Positions 23,101 to 37,800 are shown, counted from the first letter of the stretch. The stretch is 64,000 nt of DNA from Drosophila miranda (GCF_003369915.1 NC_046674.1:22013657-22077656), one strand, 5' to 3'. The notes: a model not told the origin generated them from the letters alone. Translations and numbers: made by a program.

Positions 23101-26100
23101 GTGTGGCACTGTCCTGCCGCCTGCCGTCGCCTGCCGTCGCCTGCCTCTCCTGGCCGCTGCCGCTGCCGCCTTGTCTGGCCGCATTACACAACCTCCATTG
23201 TTTCCGTTTTCCGCACAATTATTACTTATACAAAATGTATAAATTAATAAAAAGAAAAGGCCATTGCAGTTGCAGTTGCCATTGCCATTGCCGGGGCTGG
23301 TGCTCGTGCTGTTTCTGGTGCCGTGACCGCTTTTACGGCCACTTAACAAATATATAAATGGGCCGCAAATTGCCGGGCAAAAAACGGAGCAGAACGAAGC
23401 GTCTAACCACACTCCAGGACGGATCGGATCGGATCGGATCGGACCAGCAGTTTGGGCCAAGATTAATAGCTGTAATTGTTATTCATTGAGCGCCGTGCAC
23501 TGCCATTGTCTCAACACTTGAACGGGGTCCCAACAGCTGCACTCCAGCCTTTGACCGCAAGACCCTGCAAAACGGCCTGCAAAACGCTTTTTGCCAGCCT
23601 CTCCGTTCCCATTTCCGATCCGCAATTAATATGTTCCCCAATGTTTATTTAATTTGCGATAATTTCTATAATCCCGCACCCTGGATGCTCGAAATGAAGC
23701 TGTCAATGACACATCTGCGACTTAATAGCTCTGAGGAGACAATATTATGGATGTTTATCGGTCCAGTATCGGAATCTATAACATCAGCAATGTTTTTAGC
23801 AGATATCCCACTCAGAACCCAGAGATCTGGGTCTGTCAGCTAATCGGATATAATTGGCAGTGTGCGGAAATTTGTCAGAAATGTACGAGTGGCAAATGCT
23901 GCCATGGAGACAAGTGTGGCGACCGATATGATATGGGTGGACAAATGAAAAGACAGAGAAACATGCCGAGAACACGACCAACTTGGGGCGGATTTGGTGG
24001 CCTGGCACCCGAGGTTGTGGCAGTGGCGGGTGGTGCGGAATTGCGGCCAGGCCTGGGGCCCCAGCTAGAGCCCAGAACCCAGCCCCAGGCGCAGAACCCA
24101 GCGAACAATGTGCAAGTGAAGCCCCATAAATATTGTTTAATCGATGTTTGCTCTACGTTTTATTGCATTTATGGCGTTTTTAATGAGTGCGCCTCGAACT
24201 GGGGCTGTGGCTGTGGCTGTGGCAGTGGCAGGGGGGGGGGGGGGGGGGGGTCGAAGAATACCCAATCCAATGGGGTGTGCGGACGGGGGCTGCCTCGTGC
24301 AACATTTTAATTTTATGCCCCGTCCGCCGGATTGGTTGCAGGGTAGGCCCGAGGAGGCAACTTGTAAGCCGCAAGCAAGAGCGGGTGGAGGCACTAAAAG
24401 TCGCCAGCGGGCGGCAACGACTGGCCAGAGACGAGAGCCGAGGCTTACAACATTTTTGTCAGTGACTTGGTGACTTTGAACCAGAGCTCCAGTTGCCTTG
24501 TCGTCTGCATCCGAGCCATCTACTGCGACGACCGAGGGTCGGTCGAGGTGCCGGGGCCACTCATCAGAGCCGGCAACAATGTATGCCCCAAAGGAGTTGG
24601 AGGAGTCCGATTGGGATTGCGTTGCCAATTGGCTCGTAAAATGTGGATTTTGCTCGCTGTTGCTGTTTTGACTATTGCTGCCTGCCCCATGGCTGCAACG
24701 TCGGTTAGTGGCCATCTTATCGCTTTAACGGTGATTTAGCGATCCGCAGTTGGCCCCGCCGGCTGCTGCTGCGGCTGTTGAGGCTGCTGTGGCTGCTCCT
24801 CTCCCAGTGACTGATGTGATGCGAGGTGCCCTGGCCATTAAAGTTCCTCATCAAGTTTTACCGACCATTAAAACGAGATCCGTATTTAATTAACCAGCCC
24901 AAATGTGAGCATGAATTGGCCAGCGGCGATTACATCCTTCGATGCCATCCGCACCGCAATCCTATTTAGTTTGTTGCTGATTATGGCCCGTAAAATGGCC
25001 GGTCTCTGACTCTGACTCTGTCTCTGACTCTGAATCTGACTCCCAACGGGGATCCGATCCTGCATTGCGCAGGCGTGCCAAATTGCTTAACAAGCCCCAA
25101 AACCAAACCCAGAGCCAAAGCCAAAACAAAAACCCAGCTCGATCCTCGACTCAGACTCGAGAGCCGGACGACCTGGCAGGGTGTTGAGTGGCAGATTACA
25201 TGCATTAGGCTGTGCCCCGGCGCCCTCCTCCCCCGAGATGGAGGCTGCTCCTGCCACCGTCGCTACACATTTATCGCGCCATGACAAATTTACGGCTTGT
25301 AATTGCAGTCAGATCGAAAATTAAACCGGCGAAAAATCCACAACTTCATAAACCCAGCCTCTGGAGAGCCCGGGCACAGGCACATTCACAGTCACAGGAA
25401 CAGCTCCCAGTCTGCAGTCATACGATCGAAAGACAATTGTCGGTAGCCCCCTGCTATACCCCTGCTCTACCAGATCGTAGTCGGTCAGAGTTGATCTTTC
25501 CCCCGAAATGACGCTACCCTGCAATTTGCGTCTCCGGTTTCCTGCAAGCTCCAAGCATTACTCACTTTTCGATCCGTTGTTCCTCGGCGATGCTCAGCCG
25601 CCGCCTTTCACCGCCTCTGCGGGCTGGGCTGCAACTGCGATTTCGGGCCACAAATTGCGGCATCGACTACCGGCGCCGTCAACTTTTAATGGCGGCAGCA
25701 CAGCACTGATCCCCGCCCCGGCGATTGCCATCCCTCGCCCTCCCTTAGCTCTGGAGGAGAGTGTGCCACATTATTTATTCGTAAATTAGCCGACCAGTCG
25801 ACTAGTCGACCAGCCGACCAGCTGGCCTGCCAGCCACGTCACAACAGCAGAGGCCAGGCACGAACACCCCCACTGGCCTAGCCAGTAGCCACTTAGCACC
25901 CACTCACCCCACAGTGGTCTGGTCTGGCCTGGCCTGGTCTGCTCTGGTCGTCGGGGTGCGGATGAGGACTCGCACTCGGTCTCGGACGCATGGGGAGTGG
26001 GTGCGGTGCGGTGCGGTGCGGCGCGGTCTAGGGTGCCGCCCATTAGCGTGCGTCGGCCATGTTCATGTTGCCGTTGCATTATCCGCTGGAATGTCTGCCA

Positions 26101-26160
26101 CCAGCCCATAAAGGGCTGAAAGCAGTCCAAAGTTAGAGCCAACTCCTCCAAGGTTTCATA
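20171..26160. other. Intergenic DNA between toe and eyg, part 3
   Basis: No gene is supported. Repeats include CTGTCTCCGTCC (about 20197-20225), GCTGCTGCTG, GGGATT units (21040-21060), GACTGGATGGCT (about 23043-23070), GGATC units (23402-23440) and a 20-base G run. Several long ORFs, including a Cys-rich one at 23747-24310, have no supporting features. Composition is GC-rich compared with the AT blocks on either side. Confidence 0.4.
24231..24250. repeat. Homopolymer G20 tract
   Basis: Twenty consecutive G residues follow GGCTGT/GGCAGT hexamers. The true length may differ because such tracts are prone to sequencing error. Confidence 0.9.
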
Positions 26161-27140
26161 CTTTATGCATAATGTTTATGCTGTTCACTCTTAAAAAACT
26201 AATGATTACCTTTTACCAACATTTAAGGGTGGCGGCTCCAATGTAAGCTAATGAAAAGTGCCTACAATAAACTATGTTATGCGATGTATTAGTCAGATTT
26301 TAATCTAGAAAGATCTGGAAAAAAGATCTGATTTTACTGTTGTTGGAGACCTATTTTCGGGATATACTGTACATCGAAGCCTGCGACGAACCATCCAAGA
26401 TTATATTTTAGCCAATTTAAGCGGAAATGGCTCCTTTATTGCTAGACTGACGGTGCTGTCCGTTGTTTGTGAAGATTTCTTCTTCCGTCCTCGATTTTCA
26501 GGCATTCTGAATAAAACATACCTCGCGTCGAAGACTTTTCGCAAAGTCCCGAAGACTTTTCCCTACTTTTTGAAGATCTATCACGTCTTAAAACATTTTT
26601 TTAGGTCTTAATATATTTCAATATGCAATGAGTCTATAAGAACCAACAAACCTTCGACCGAATCCTGATCAAATCTTTTAAAATTTATAAATACCCCAGT
26701 GTACTTAAAGAAAGCCATATCCAGTAGGAATGTTAACTAAGAAATGAATAAGAGGGGCTCCCCACTTTCTTATTTGATTGAAATGTTTTGCAGGACTTTA
26801 ATCTCTTTAAATTATAACAATTGGCAGCCATGTATTGGAAAATTACATGATACCGACATATGTATTATTTTGACCGATTCCATATGACACTCGACTGAGC
26901 ATGGATGAATCGATGTTGATTTTAATGTAGAAGGTCTCGCATAAAAGAGGAAAAGTAAAGGTTTTGTTAAAATACACAAATCTGTTGATCAAATAAATTT
27001 TTACAAAACCTATACTTGTCTAAATAATTTAAAATTAACCACATCTTCGTCTAATAAATAATAATATATACATTATTATTTAGGATAAATTTGTTCAAAT
27101 AAGTAGTCGGATACCCACAAAAATACTTCAATATACGAGT
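26161..27140. other. AT-rich block with imperfect GAAGACTTTT repeats
   Basis: Composition turns AT-rich at about 26160. Near 26535-26580 there are three imperfect copies of a GAAGACTTTT-like unit. No ORF or terminal repeat is convincing. It probably represents degenerate inserted sequence; nothing further can be said. Confidence 0.3.
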
Positions 27141-30100
27141 GTATCTGCAGAAAGAAATGTGCTTGATAAAGTCTTCAACAGATTGTGATCTCTGGCAAGT
27201 GGACACAGCCACAGCCACAGCCACAGCCACTGCCACACAGTCGTTGAGCGGAGGGACTAGGAACTCTGACATCAGCTCATCAGGATGCGGTGCCATCTTC
27301 AGCTGGACATGTCCATGTCCATGTCCCTGTCCGTGAAGAAGTGCTGGTACGAGTATAAAAAATGAAGCCAGGGTGATCGACAAAAACTCAAATAAATTAT
27401 GAATTGCACTTTGGAGCATTCTGTGTATGTGTGTGTGTGTGTGAGTGTGTTGCGGCGCTATCTGCACGCTGATTGATGGTTCCGCGCCTACGCCGGGCAA
27501 CGCAACGGGGAATTAAATGGTATTATTAAAAGGTAACAAGCTAAACGCCTTTTAAAATTCGGTGAGTGGCTGCCGCGGCTGTAATGTTTCCCCACAGACA
27601 CGGATACCGACACGGACATGGACAGAACAGAACAGAACAGAACACAGAGCGAAAGGGCTGCGAACCCAAACGTGTTATTTATGCATTAGCGGCGGCGTGG
27701 AAGGGTCATATGCGATGCTACTGGAAGAAGATAGAAGAAGAGGAACTGCACCTGCCAAAACGGGGGCGACGAACCGCCTCGATGTGACTGACTGACTGAC
27801 GGCACCCTTACCCTTGCTCGCATTGTGGATTTAAATAAATTCCAAATTAAGAAAAACTGAAAACCGACTAGGGGCAAAGGGTTCACCAGGCAGGCGTTTT
27901 TCCATCGGAGACCCATCGGAGCAGACCCCATCATCAATTCATCAAAACACATGCGCGCTCCACATCCACATCCACATCCACATTGGAATGGGATAGCGAA
28001 GGCGAAGGTGAAGGCGATCGGGGCAGGGTCTGGGGATGGGGGCTGTAGCTGCGGCTACTTCGGACCTCTGCTGATTAAAACAAAAAGGACGATAACCAGT
28101 GGAAAAAATTAGAGCAATGTGGACAAGGACGAGGTGAATATGGAATAAATTTTGGAGCACGCCGCGACAGCAGCCACAAAAAAATGGGCAATGTTCTCGA
28201 TAATGACGCAACATTTGAGGTTTTTTGTGTGTTCGTCTTTTTTGGTAGCCGGCGGAAATACCTCGACGGACAGGTGACTTTCAGGAGGAGCCCAGATAGA
28301 GTAGCGGAGGTAGAGTGGCGGTGGCTCTTGAGATGCGTATCGTGCGCGTGTCCAGCATGCGCTGTCTATGAAGATTAGTCCACACTTCGACCCGACGGAC
28401 TCTAACTCCAACTCCAACTCGGACTCCGCGGTGGCTCGTAATCAATCGCGTGCGCGCACACCAGCTCCGGCCTCAGCCTCAACTTCAGCTTCAGCTCCAG
28501 CTTGAAAACGGAGTTCTCATCAATGCTCTAATAAGCAATCTATCCAGCCTCTCTGCCATGATCTCTCTGGGCTTGCATGACGGCTCATCACCTGCCTGTC
28601 GGATGAAGCAATCGAATCGCAATCGACCTTTGCTGGTGCTCCATCCCGCTCTTCTCCTGCTGTCTCTGCACATCATTTAGTTCAGTCGGCGGAGTTGGTT
28701 GGTTGCGTGATTTTAGCATTTGTTTCCTGATGAACTTTAATTACGGACTCACTCGCTCCCTGCCGATAGCCCCAGCATCTGGCTGTATGCCTTCCGAATC
28801 GGGTTCAATGAATAGGGATCCGAACCCCTCTTCTTCCTTTTGCTTCTCTTTTACATTATTCGAAGGTTGCTTTTGATATACAGAAAATTATTATTAATTT
28901 GGAAACTAAATAGAATATCATTTCAATTTTCTCTTTATTGTGATATTAAGGTGATCTATCGTAGAATCTCTTGAATATGTAAACCTAGACCTAGATCTTG
29001 AGATCATTTTGTTCATAAAAATATTCCTCTAAGGATCTGCTTGAATGTTTGAAAAACATTTGCAGCTTCCTCTCATATTTCCCACGATATGACGAGTTTA
29101 TTTGTCAACTATTTTCGAGTATAAAAGCTGTTTGAAACACCATTTGCACTGGGATTGTCTCCACACTTGGAGTTTATTGGATGATTGGTGGCACATGTGT
29201 TGCGTCGTGTTTGTGTGAAGACTTATCTTGTCTGCAAGCATTCGGATAATGCATTTTATTGACTCTTATTGACTCGAGAAACTGCTAATTCGTCACGTCC
29301 TAAGCGGGTGATAAATGTTGGGCGATTTATTAGGCTGATCGAGAAGCGGCACAGGCAGAGGCAAAGGGGGACTGGGGCAGGGCACTCGGAGTCGCGCGAC
29401 CCAACGCGGCAATCAACGCGGCAATCGGTTAGTTAACACACCGATTCCCTCCCGTACCGGCAGTCACCTGTTTGTCACGTTGTTCATAGGCAAAGTCATT
29501 ATAAAGATTGATATGAGGCCTAATAACGTGTCATTACTATACACATATGCATCTTCCATAATTCTTCCTCCCATTCTTGGCAGGGCGACAAGTGCGACAG
29601 GCTCTATGAGGCGATTAGCCCTTCCCCTTCCCCTTCCCTTTCCCCTCCCAGTCGCCCAGCCCCAGCGGGCCGTCTCTTATAACCTTTTATCGGCTTCGGC
29701 GGAAATCTCTTGTTCAACCCACACAGCCACAGGGACAGCCACAGGGACAGGCACACAGCAGCCAGTGGCACAGCACAGGGAACGCGGCTCGTCCTTTATG
29801 CGCGCTGATACCTCAATACAAAACATCGATCCCTTTTTGATGATGATTTTTGATTAAGTGGCTGCGATTTGTCAAAATATTTCACGCCGTCGAACTGACA
29901 AGAACAACGAACGAGACTGAGACTGAGACCAAGACCAAGACCCATGGACTGGGACTGGGACTGGGACAGGGCCAGGCGCACGTGATCGAGAGGTGGGGAC
30001 ACTTAGTGTCATCATCGCCATCAGCGTCGTCAGATTGTCTGTCACACGGCAGCAGCAGCAGCAGCAGCAGCAGCTCGACAGAAGAGCGATACCGACGGGA

Positions 30101-32208
30101 ACAGCCACTGCGACAATGACAATTGCTGGCCACTCGGTTACCTGCCACTGTGCGACTCCCAGTCAGGTGAGAGCACAGATCCAGATCTAATCTAGCATTG
30201 GTCACGGCCGCAGTTGACATTAAAAAATACCCATGGCGCGTTATGCGATATTTCAATAAATGGTCGGGAGGACAAAGCCGAAATAGTAAACAGTCTCTGC
30301 ACTGGCCCGAGGTGTCTTCGTCCTAGGGCTCGGAATACTGATAAAGATTTCGTGAGCAGTGCAGTGCGTCGGGATGACAAAGAGTGACTAATTGGCCAAC
30401 GCTCTGAGCACTACGGGCTCTTGTATTGATCTGCATTGCTATATCAATGATGCCATGGATCTGGCACCCTGGATCTGAGTACCCTCCTCAATGGCAGCTA
30501 ATTGATGTGCACCAATAAATCTGAAAGTTGGCAAGTGAGAGTCGTACAGACTGTGTGGGACTCTGCCTTGCGGTGGAGCAGAATTCGAGAACAGTATTTT
30601 GGCAGTCAGTGCGAATGGAGCCGCGAAGGAGCCAACACTCACACTCCAATTACTTGCACCGCCCCAAGAGCCTGGTTAAGTGGGGCTAATCCGCAGCAGC
30701 CCCGGAACCAACTCCACCACATCCAACACGTTCGAGGATGTTGCCTTCCCATCCCGTCCCGTCGCATCTCGTCCCATCCCGTCTCGTCCCGTCCGAGAAT
30801 GAGAATGAGGATGGGGCTAAGGGGGGCGCCGTGCCGGGTGACACATGCTGGCTATCTGTTGCCATAAAAGCAGCCACAGCAACGCGGATAAAAGCAGCTT
30901 TCACGGAACTCCAACCGTGGAAAGATGCGACATTAAAGTGGTTAAAAATCACTCATTTTTCATTTCTAAATATCTATCATGCCATGTCTTATATCTATAG
31001 AAGGCTAATGATAGTCAATCTATAGATGACATCGAGAAACGCAGTTGGGAAAAAACTGAGAGCTCTTAAGACTATTGGGGAGATCTACAGGATGCACACT
31101 TTGTCTGTTCTCTTCAGTTTAAGGTTCTACTACAGAATATATTATTTATCCCAAAGATCTGATGTATTTTGATGCTGAAAAAGCCGTTTTTTTCCCACTG
31201 TTTTGAGGGGCGACCGGCTCGGCTGGGCTGCGGCGACAAAGGCTGACGCTGAAGTGATGACCGGACAACAAACTACATTCAGCAGATAAATACTGAATTT
31301 ATGACTTAATTTAACTGCGAGCCAACGACAATTTTGATGATACGGCACCGGACCTGCGTCGCGGGTGCAGGCGGGGACTGGCGCGGAATGAGTGGGCAGT
31401 GGCAGCCACGGAGCGGACATAGCCCGTACATTAGCCAATCCTGGTCGCACATCGCTTCATTCACAGCCCCAGACATACATAATTCAAGTTGTTGCATCGA
31501 CTCTACTCTGGACAGAGAGTGGGGCACAAGGCAGTGGCACGGGCACTGGCACTGGCACGGGCAGGGCTTGGCTTAGGCCGATCTTGATGTCTCTATTGGC
31601 TGCAAAATATAAGAGAGGAGAGAAAAGCTGGGCACAATTTTCGCTGTTGCCCCCAGGAGAAGTGCGAAATGGGATGGGATGGGATGGATAGGGAATGCGA
31701 GCCCCGAACAGGATCGGGAATGGAAATGGGACTGTTGCAAGGCAGAGGCAGAGGCAGAGGCAGCGGCAGAGTGTGGAGCGATGGTTATCACTCAGCCTCA
31801 GCCTCGGCCTCAGCTAGCTTGCCAGGGTATCAAGTGTGATTCTGTCCGGGGCTCTCAATTAATTTATCGTCCCATTTCGAGCACAAATTGAGGCTGAATT
31901 AGAGCAAACTCCAGCTGGATGGAAGGCTATAGCTATGGCCTCTCCCCATTTCTGTGCCTTCGAACACAGATGACAGAAGTCGGAAATCTGGGCATAGTAC
32001 TCGTAGTAGATACTCGTATGAGTATGGCTTGAAGTCCATCAGGTTGGTTGGGCATCAGCCAACTGGTTGTCGGACAAAAGGAAGAGGCAGGGCAGGAAGG
32101 AACACACAAAATGTGTTCTGCACCTCTGACTGCCTTTGCGTGTCTTTGTGGTGGCGTACAAAAGATTTTCACTTGCAGAGGCACCTCCATCCTCCATACT
32201 CCTCCTCT

Positions 32209-32240
32209 CCTCTCCTCTCCACTCCACTCCACTCCACTCC
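32209..32240. repeat. CTCCT / ACTCC pentamer array
   Basis: Period-five units that change from CTCCT to ACTCC midway. Confidence 0.8.
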
Positions 32241-33140
32241 TGACTTCTACTTCCATTTCCATCTTTCCATCTCGACCTCGACTTTGTGACAGCAATTAAC
32301 CGTCTCAGTCAGCCGGTTGGGCCAGGGTGGAAGGGAGCAGATAAGGGTCACACAGCGCCTTTCTCTCTAGCTTCTATCCCCCAAAAACAAAAAACAAAAA
32401 ACAAAAACTGTCGCTGTATCTACAAATTGTTGCCCTCCAATTCACACACACAAACAAAACACAGGCCAGACAGCGGCGGGATAGAGCGTTCCGTGACCCA
32501 AACAAATTATTAATTATTAATTGGGGAAAATATTCCGTAATTGTAGCGGTCGCTTCTTCTTGGCTGAGTGGCTGACAGTGCCCGAAAATTAAATGAAATT
32601 AGCCGACCAGGTAATTTCACTTTGCATGTGACGAATTTTCCCAATCTCCCAAGTCGACGTGGAGGAAAAGGTGCGTGAGCAGATCCCAAGCCACTGACTG
32701 ACTTGTGGTAACGTAGTTCTTAGGCTGCTGCTGATTGCCGGGTTGCCGGGTTGCCAGGTTGACGGGTTGCTGGTGGGTGATCCGTTTGATTGAACCGACA
32801 GCTGGAACTGCCACTCACTTCCTGGCCGTTCTTCCCCTGGCCCTGCCCCTGGCCCTGGCCCTGCCCCTTCCTATAGCTGCAGGCGATAATTGGAGCGCTA
32901 AATGAACTAACCAAAACGTTCGAATGGTACGAGTAACGAACCCAAACCATTTGCGACAGATTCCGAACAGTCCGAAGTTTGCATTTCCCAATATCCCATT
33001 GGCGATAGGGCTAATGGAGAGATGAGCGGCAACGCAGACTTAATTCAGTCTGCCCAATCCCAATCCCAATCGGTCGGGACAAGTCTGCAGATTGAATGCA
33101 TTTAACACTTTCGAGCAGTTAACAGGGCCAGTTCTGACGC

Positions 33141-33175
33141 CTGTCCTGTCCTGTCCTGTCCTGTCCGGTCCTGTC
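33141..33175. repeat. CTGTC pentamer array
   Basis: Seven units of CTGTC with one CGGTC variant. Confidence 0.85.
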
Positions 33176-33740
33176 GTTTCCTTTCCTGTACTGCCCTCCC
33201 TTGCCTGACTGCAAGTCCAGCTCCAGCTCCAGCTTCAGGTCCAGATCCCCATCCCCATACCAAAGCTGAGGTCCGAGTCACACTCTGAGAAGCCAGAACG
33301 CGGAGCGACGGGTCGATAATTTTGATTTATGTGGGTAAATCATGAAGGGAACGCAAAGATTTACGATGGATCAGCGGCAGATTTATTACTTTTTGATAGC
33401 GGGCGAGAGAAGAGTGAAAAAGGATTCGCAGCGGCTCGCTGGCGATGCCGATTCAGATGATAATATCGCTGCCCCGGAACCCGGTGCCGCTTAATGCGTG
33501 CCGCCGTGTATTTAAGTTATTCTAATTTGCCCGCGTCTGTGTCTGCGTTCTCATGACTCCTCTTCCCGAGACCAGCAAAGGTGTCAGCATCGGCATCAGC
33601 ATCAGCATCAGCGGAGATGCTCCGCTTCTGCTGCTCACAAATGTCGCATTGTCGCCGCCAATGTCGGATAAGGGCTTCCACCACAGCCACAGGTCAAGGT
33701 CCAGATAAAGATCTCGGGATCGGCGCTACAATGCGACAGG

Positions 33741-36700
33741 CACTGTTATATTGGATTGGAATTAGTTGTGAGAATATTTATTGTAAGAACTGCCATATAA
33801 TTACTTTATAGGAAGTCACAAATCGTCCTGATTGGACATACTTGAATGGATTAAACATCTATGTAACAGATATAGTCTTCTTTCCTATCTCGGGCACATG
33901 CCATACGATCCATAGGAACGAGCAGCCTAAAAACAAGACAAAAAATATATTATCATCCGTGCAGAATTCTTACGAAAATAGTTCTGATTTTACGAATATT
34001 TGTTTCTCCAAATCACAATTACAAAAGTAGAACTTTTGCAATTATTGCGTTGGTTATTTCTACATTTTGTTTGGTAAATTTTCAACAGACTCAAACAATG
34101 CCCGAGTGGGAATCCCCCACTTACTGGAGGGAGAAGCTCAGTGTTGCCGCTACGGTAATTAATGGCAGCCACATCTTGTTGCCAGTTTCGATTTTCCAGC
34201 TCCGTGGCCGTTTTTGGCCGCGCAAAAAGCCGAGATGGGAGCCAGCCGCCGCCGTCGCTGCCACAACCGCGAACTGCGGCCGCGACTCCTAGCTGGGCTT
34301 CGAGTGCAATTATAACGGTGCAGCGTGGTAATTACCTGTGAATGGCATTTGCATAATAACAGCCGTACCGCCGGTACAATGGGCGATATCAATGGGGGGG
34401 TAGGAGTGCGATTGGGGATTGGGGAGTGGACGCGGGTGGCTGCAACGGTCGCGTTTCTGCAGGCAAATGCCCCGCCACTCGAGCAAAAACAATCGCAATT
34501 ACCAGGCTACAAGCCACAGAGGGGGTCGAGAAGTACACTGCGCGTCGCTCCATTAGGTGGCTCCACTCATCAAGAATTCTAAAGGCTGCATACACTACGA
34601 TATTAATATACAATGAGAAATGAAACGTAAGCGTTTGAACATGGGAATTATATAAATATTAAACTAAAGCAATACCAAATAATAGCAATTTTTATTTGTG
34701 TGCTACGTGCTAATTAGAAGTCGGTCCTAAATCGTACGAATTTTACGATTTGCAAAACCGGAGCACGCACTTTTGCGATTTGAGAGCTAATTCGAAGCAT
34801 TTTATGATTTGTGATAGCCGGAGCATGGTCCCATGTACAATGTACGTTGCAATATGGCAAGTAAAACCTAAAGCTGAAAAACCCAAAAAGTGGGAGACAT
34901 ATTACATAATAAGGACACTTGGCTGTGTCGATTTTCATTAATTTTGAAGTCATCATAATTTTTTAAAGTAGCTTTATGTCTGCACTCGTTAAAGTAAAAG
35001 TAAAAAACCATACCTATTACCAAATTTTGTATCAATTACTCGAAAGTTTTTCCACAAGGCCGATAAGAGAACTAGAAGATAGGTAGATTAGGGTGTCATG
35101 TTCTTTGAGATATATTGCACAGTCCTCAGGGATATATTTCGTCAGCAAAGTTCTCATCCTATTGCCTCCACAATGCATGGTATCAGCCTCGGGCACATCT
35201 TGGCCTTCTCTAAAAGGTCGACCTTCTTCTACTCATGTGCACATAAACACGATACTATGCTTCGAAATGTCGCGCAGTGTACTGGGAGGCCAACCGCTTC
35301 GTTGTCCCTGTCCCTGTGCCTGTGCCTGTCCCTGTGACTGCTGTTGCCGCTACCGTTGCCCACCGACCCAACACGCTTGATGGCATCGCCTCTCCATTGC
35401 CCTGCCGACGCGACGGACGGACGGACGCTACCAGGCGGCGTGGGGTGTTGGTTGGCTTTGGGCTGGTGTTGAGGTTGGTGCTGCGACTCGAGCTGACTGG
35501 GGCCACGGTGTTGGTGCCACGCTCTGACGGCTGTGCCGCCATTTTGTTGCGCTTTCCGTGGGCTGACGCTGGCCTGGTGGCAAGTGAACTCGCCCCCGCC
35601 AGGCCCTCGCTCGCCCACGCTGCACGTTGCACTGTGCACTGTGCCGCGCCGCGGCTCGTCAGGCAGTCGACAACAATGTTAATCGCTCCTATGGTTTGCT
35701 CAAGATTCGGGTGACTAAAGACGTTTCTACGTCCATTTATATGCAAATTGCGGTAGTTATCGCCATTTTGTTTTTCATGTTTTTACGGGAGCTTGGCTCG
35801 TTTTTCTTGCTGCGCTTTTTGTGCAACTTCTAATTGCAGCTGCAGTGGAGCGCGGGAGCTGAAGTTGCAGATGGAGTTGGAGATGGAGATGGCTATGACG
35901 ATGGCGATGGCGATGTAGTTGGCGATGGAGTTGTGGGGCTTGGAGCTGGCTGCTTGGAGAAACTGGCGTGGAAATGAAAGCGTAGCTGCCATGCAACGAC
36001 GAGTAGCAGTAGAGGCAGAGTTGGAGGCAGAGGCAGAGGCCCCGATAGCTACTGGAACTGCATTTAATTAACCCTATAACGGTTCGCTAGCCAAAAGTGC
36101 CATTCGATCGTTTGAATTTGAATTTGTGAATTATACGTTGCGGTCACTGGACACTGGACATGGCGCTGCGCGGCCGCTCCAGAGGACCACAGAACACCAC
36201 GGAATCGGAGTTGCTTTCAAGAAAATGGACATCCAAATAATGGTTGCCCCCATTCCCGTTCCCGTTCCCGTTCCGTTCCCGGGGACATGTTTCTGAGTAG
36301 AGAGACGGCGGCAGTCAATCGGTGGACTGGACTGAAGTGGAGTGGAGTGGAGGGACAGTGGAGCAGGAGCGGCTTTGTTATCGAATGCAAAACTATTTAG
36401 TCGTTGCATGTTGTTAATAATTTTAAAATCAGATTTCCGCAAGTTTGACGCAGACACGAAGGTAGTCAGTCGTTGCCTTGGCTGGAGGAGTTTTTGTTGT
36501 GCCCCATGACGTGTCCGTGTCTTGATTGCGGTTTTTTCTGCCACTGCAGTGCGCCCTTAGAGTGGCAGCAGTGGTGGCAGTGGCATAAGCAGTGCAGCAA
36601 CTGCGCAGCCAGCGCCAACTGCTACTTAAAGAGGGTCAGCAGGAGTGGAGTGGATCCGGGCACCGCTCCTGACAATTGTTGCGCAATTACACAGAAGACC

Positions 36701-37800
36701 TATGGGCACGCAACTTTTGGACGGTTCTGCGGCCCAAAGACCAGGCCCAGGCCCGGCCCTGCCTCACTCAGAGACCAAATCCAAACAGACGCTTAAACCC
36801 GCATCACGCCTCAGCAAACTGCTACTTCTTCTGCATCGCCCGAATGCAACTCCTGATTCTGCCTCTGCCGCTGCTGCTGCTGCTGCACTGCAGCCAGTGC
36901 TGTGCTGTCCTCAACTTCGTCCTCAATCACGCCATCGCCATGCACATGGACTACATTGCTGTCCGTCTGGCGAAGATCGGGCCCCGTCGTGGCCTCTTGG
37001 ATGTGTTTCTGTTGCTGCTTCTGCAAAATCAATGTTGACGCAAATACGTGTATGTAGAATCATTTTGCCGACAGTTCGGACTTATTTCTTTCGCTACCGA
37101 ATTTAATTGGATTTTCTCCCTGACTTAAGGGCTTTAACTGCTGTGGTATGTGGAAATCATTTCTGGCCCCAGTCCCAGACACGCAATGGCCCGTCCCCGT
37201 CCCCAGCTCCAGCCTCAGCCCCAGCCTCAGCCCCAGCCACCTCCCTCCTCCGATCTCTGGTAGCGTCCCCTGTTCAGCTGCAAATTTGCTCTTGTCGGCG
37301 GTGCAGCGTGCAGCAGCAGCAGCAGCAGCAGCAGTAGGAGCCGCTACGGCGACGGTTGACACTCCTCAGTGCCCCATCGGCAGACCAGTAAAAACTTACT
37401 TAATTTAGCTTCGGCGAGAAGTTAATCATTGCATTTCGCCCAAAGGAGGCGGAGGCGGAGGCGGAGGGGGACTGGTTGGGGTCCTCTGATGAGTGCGTGC
37501 TCGCTGCGATATTGATGGACATGAGCTCACCCTCTCGCTCTCTCTCCCTCTCCCTGTCCGTCTCTTGATCTGATTCTCGATCCAGGTATGCGCAAACATA
37601 ACCCCACTTTCGGTAGCTTCACTCGAATGACAGATGAATACTGATCGATTAGAAAGTGACTATAAGTAGTCGTGAAGTTGTGCCTGTCCGACTGCATTTG
37701 TCAAAGATTGGAAGCATGTATAAAAGACTCTGGAGTTACTTTGGACACATTCATATGAATGTGCGTTTGGGTGTGAGAAACATACAAAATAAACTTTAAA
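33741..37800. other. Intergenic DNA between toe and eyg, part 5
   Basis: No gene is supported. The first 330 bases (to about 34080) and 34570-35100 are AT-rich and featureless. Between are GC-rich stretches with hexamers (about 35305-35335, 35860-35935), GCCGCCATTTTG near 35536, a CAG tract at 37310-37335 and a GGAGGC tract at 37445-37471. The three overlapping ORFs around 35230-35750 are compositional shadows. Confidence 0.4.

Larger units (their letters stand above)
27141..33740. other. Intergenic DNA between toe and eyg, part 4
   Basis: No gene is supported. Repeats include GCCACA (27205-27236), CACATC (about 27961-27984), TTCAGC/AACTCC fields (28390-28500), GACTGG/GACCAA near 29920-29970, CAG (30049-30074), GGCACT (31536-31560), ACTCC (32209-32240) and CTGTC (33141-33175). 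An AT-rich stretch without features lies at about 28860-29130. Confidence 0.4.

Noticed and set aside
23747-24310. 187-codon plus-strand ORF with many cysteines
   Set aside because: The cysteines come partly from TGT/TGC repeat units and the end lies in the G20 tract; there is no signal peptide or recognisable Cys spacing and no other gene signals.
35229-35746. Three overlapping ORFs of 95-163 codons on both strands
   Set aside because: They are mutual shadows over GC-rich, repeat-bearing sequence; none has a recognisable motif or consistent gene signals.
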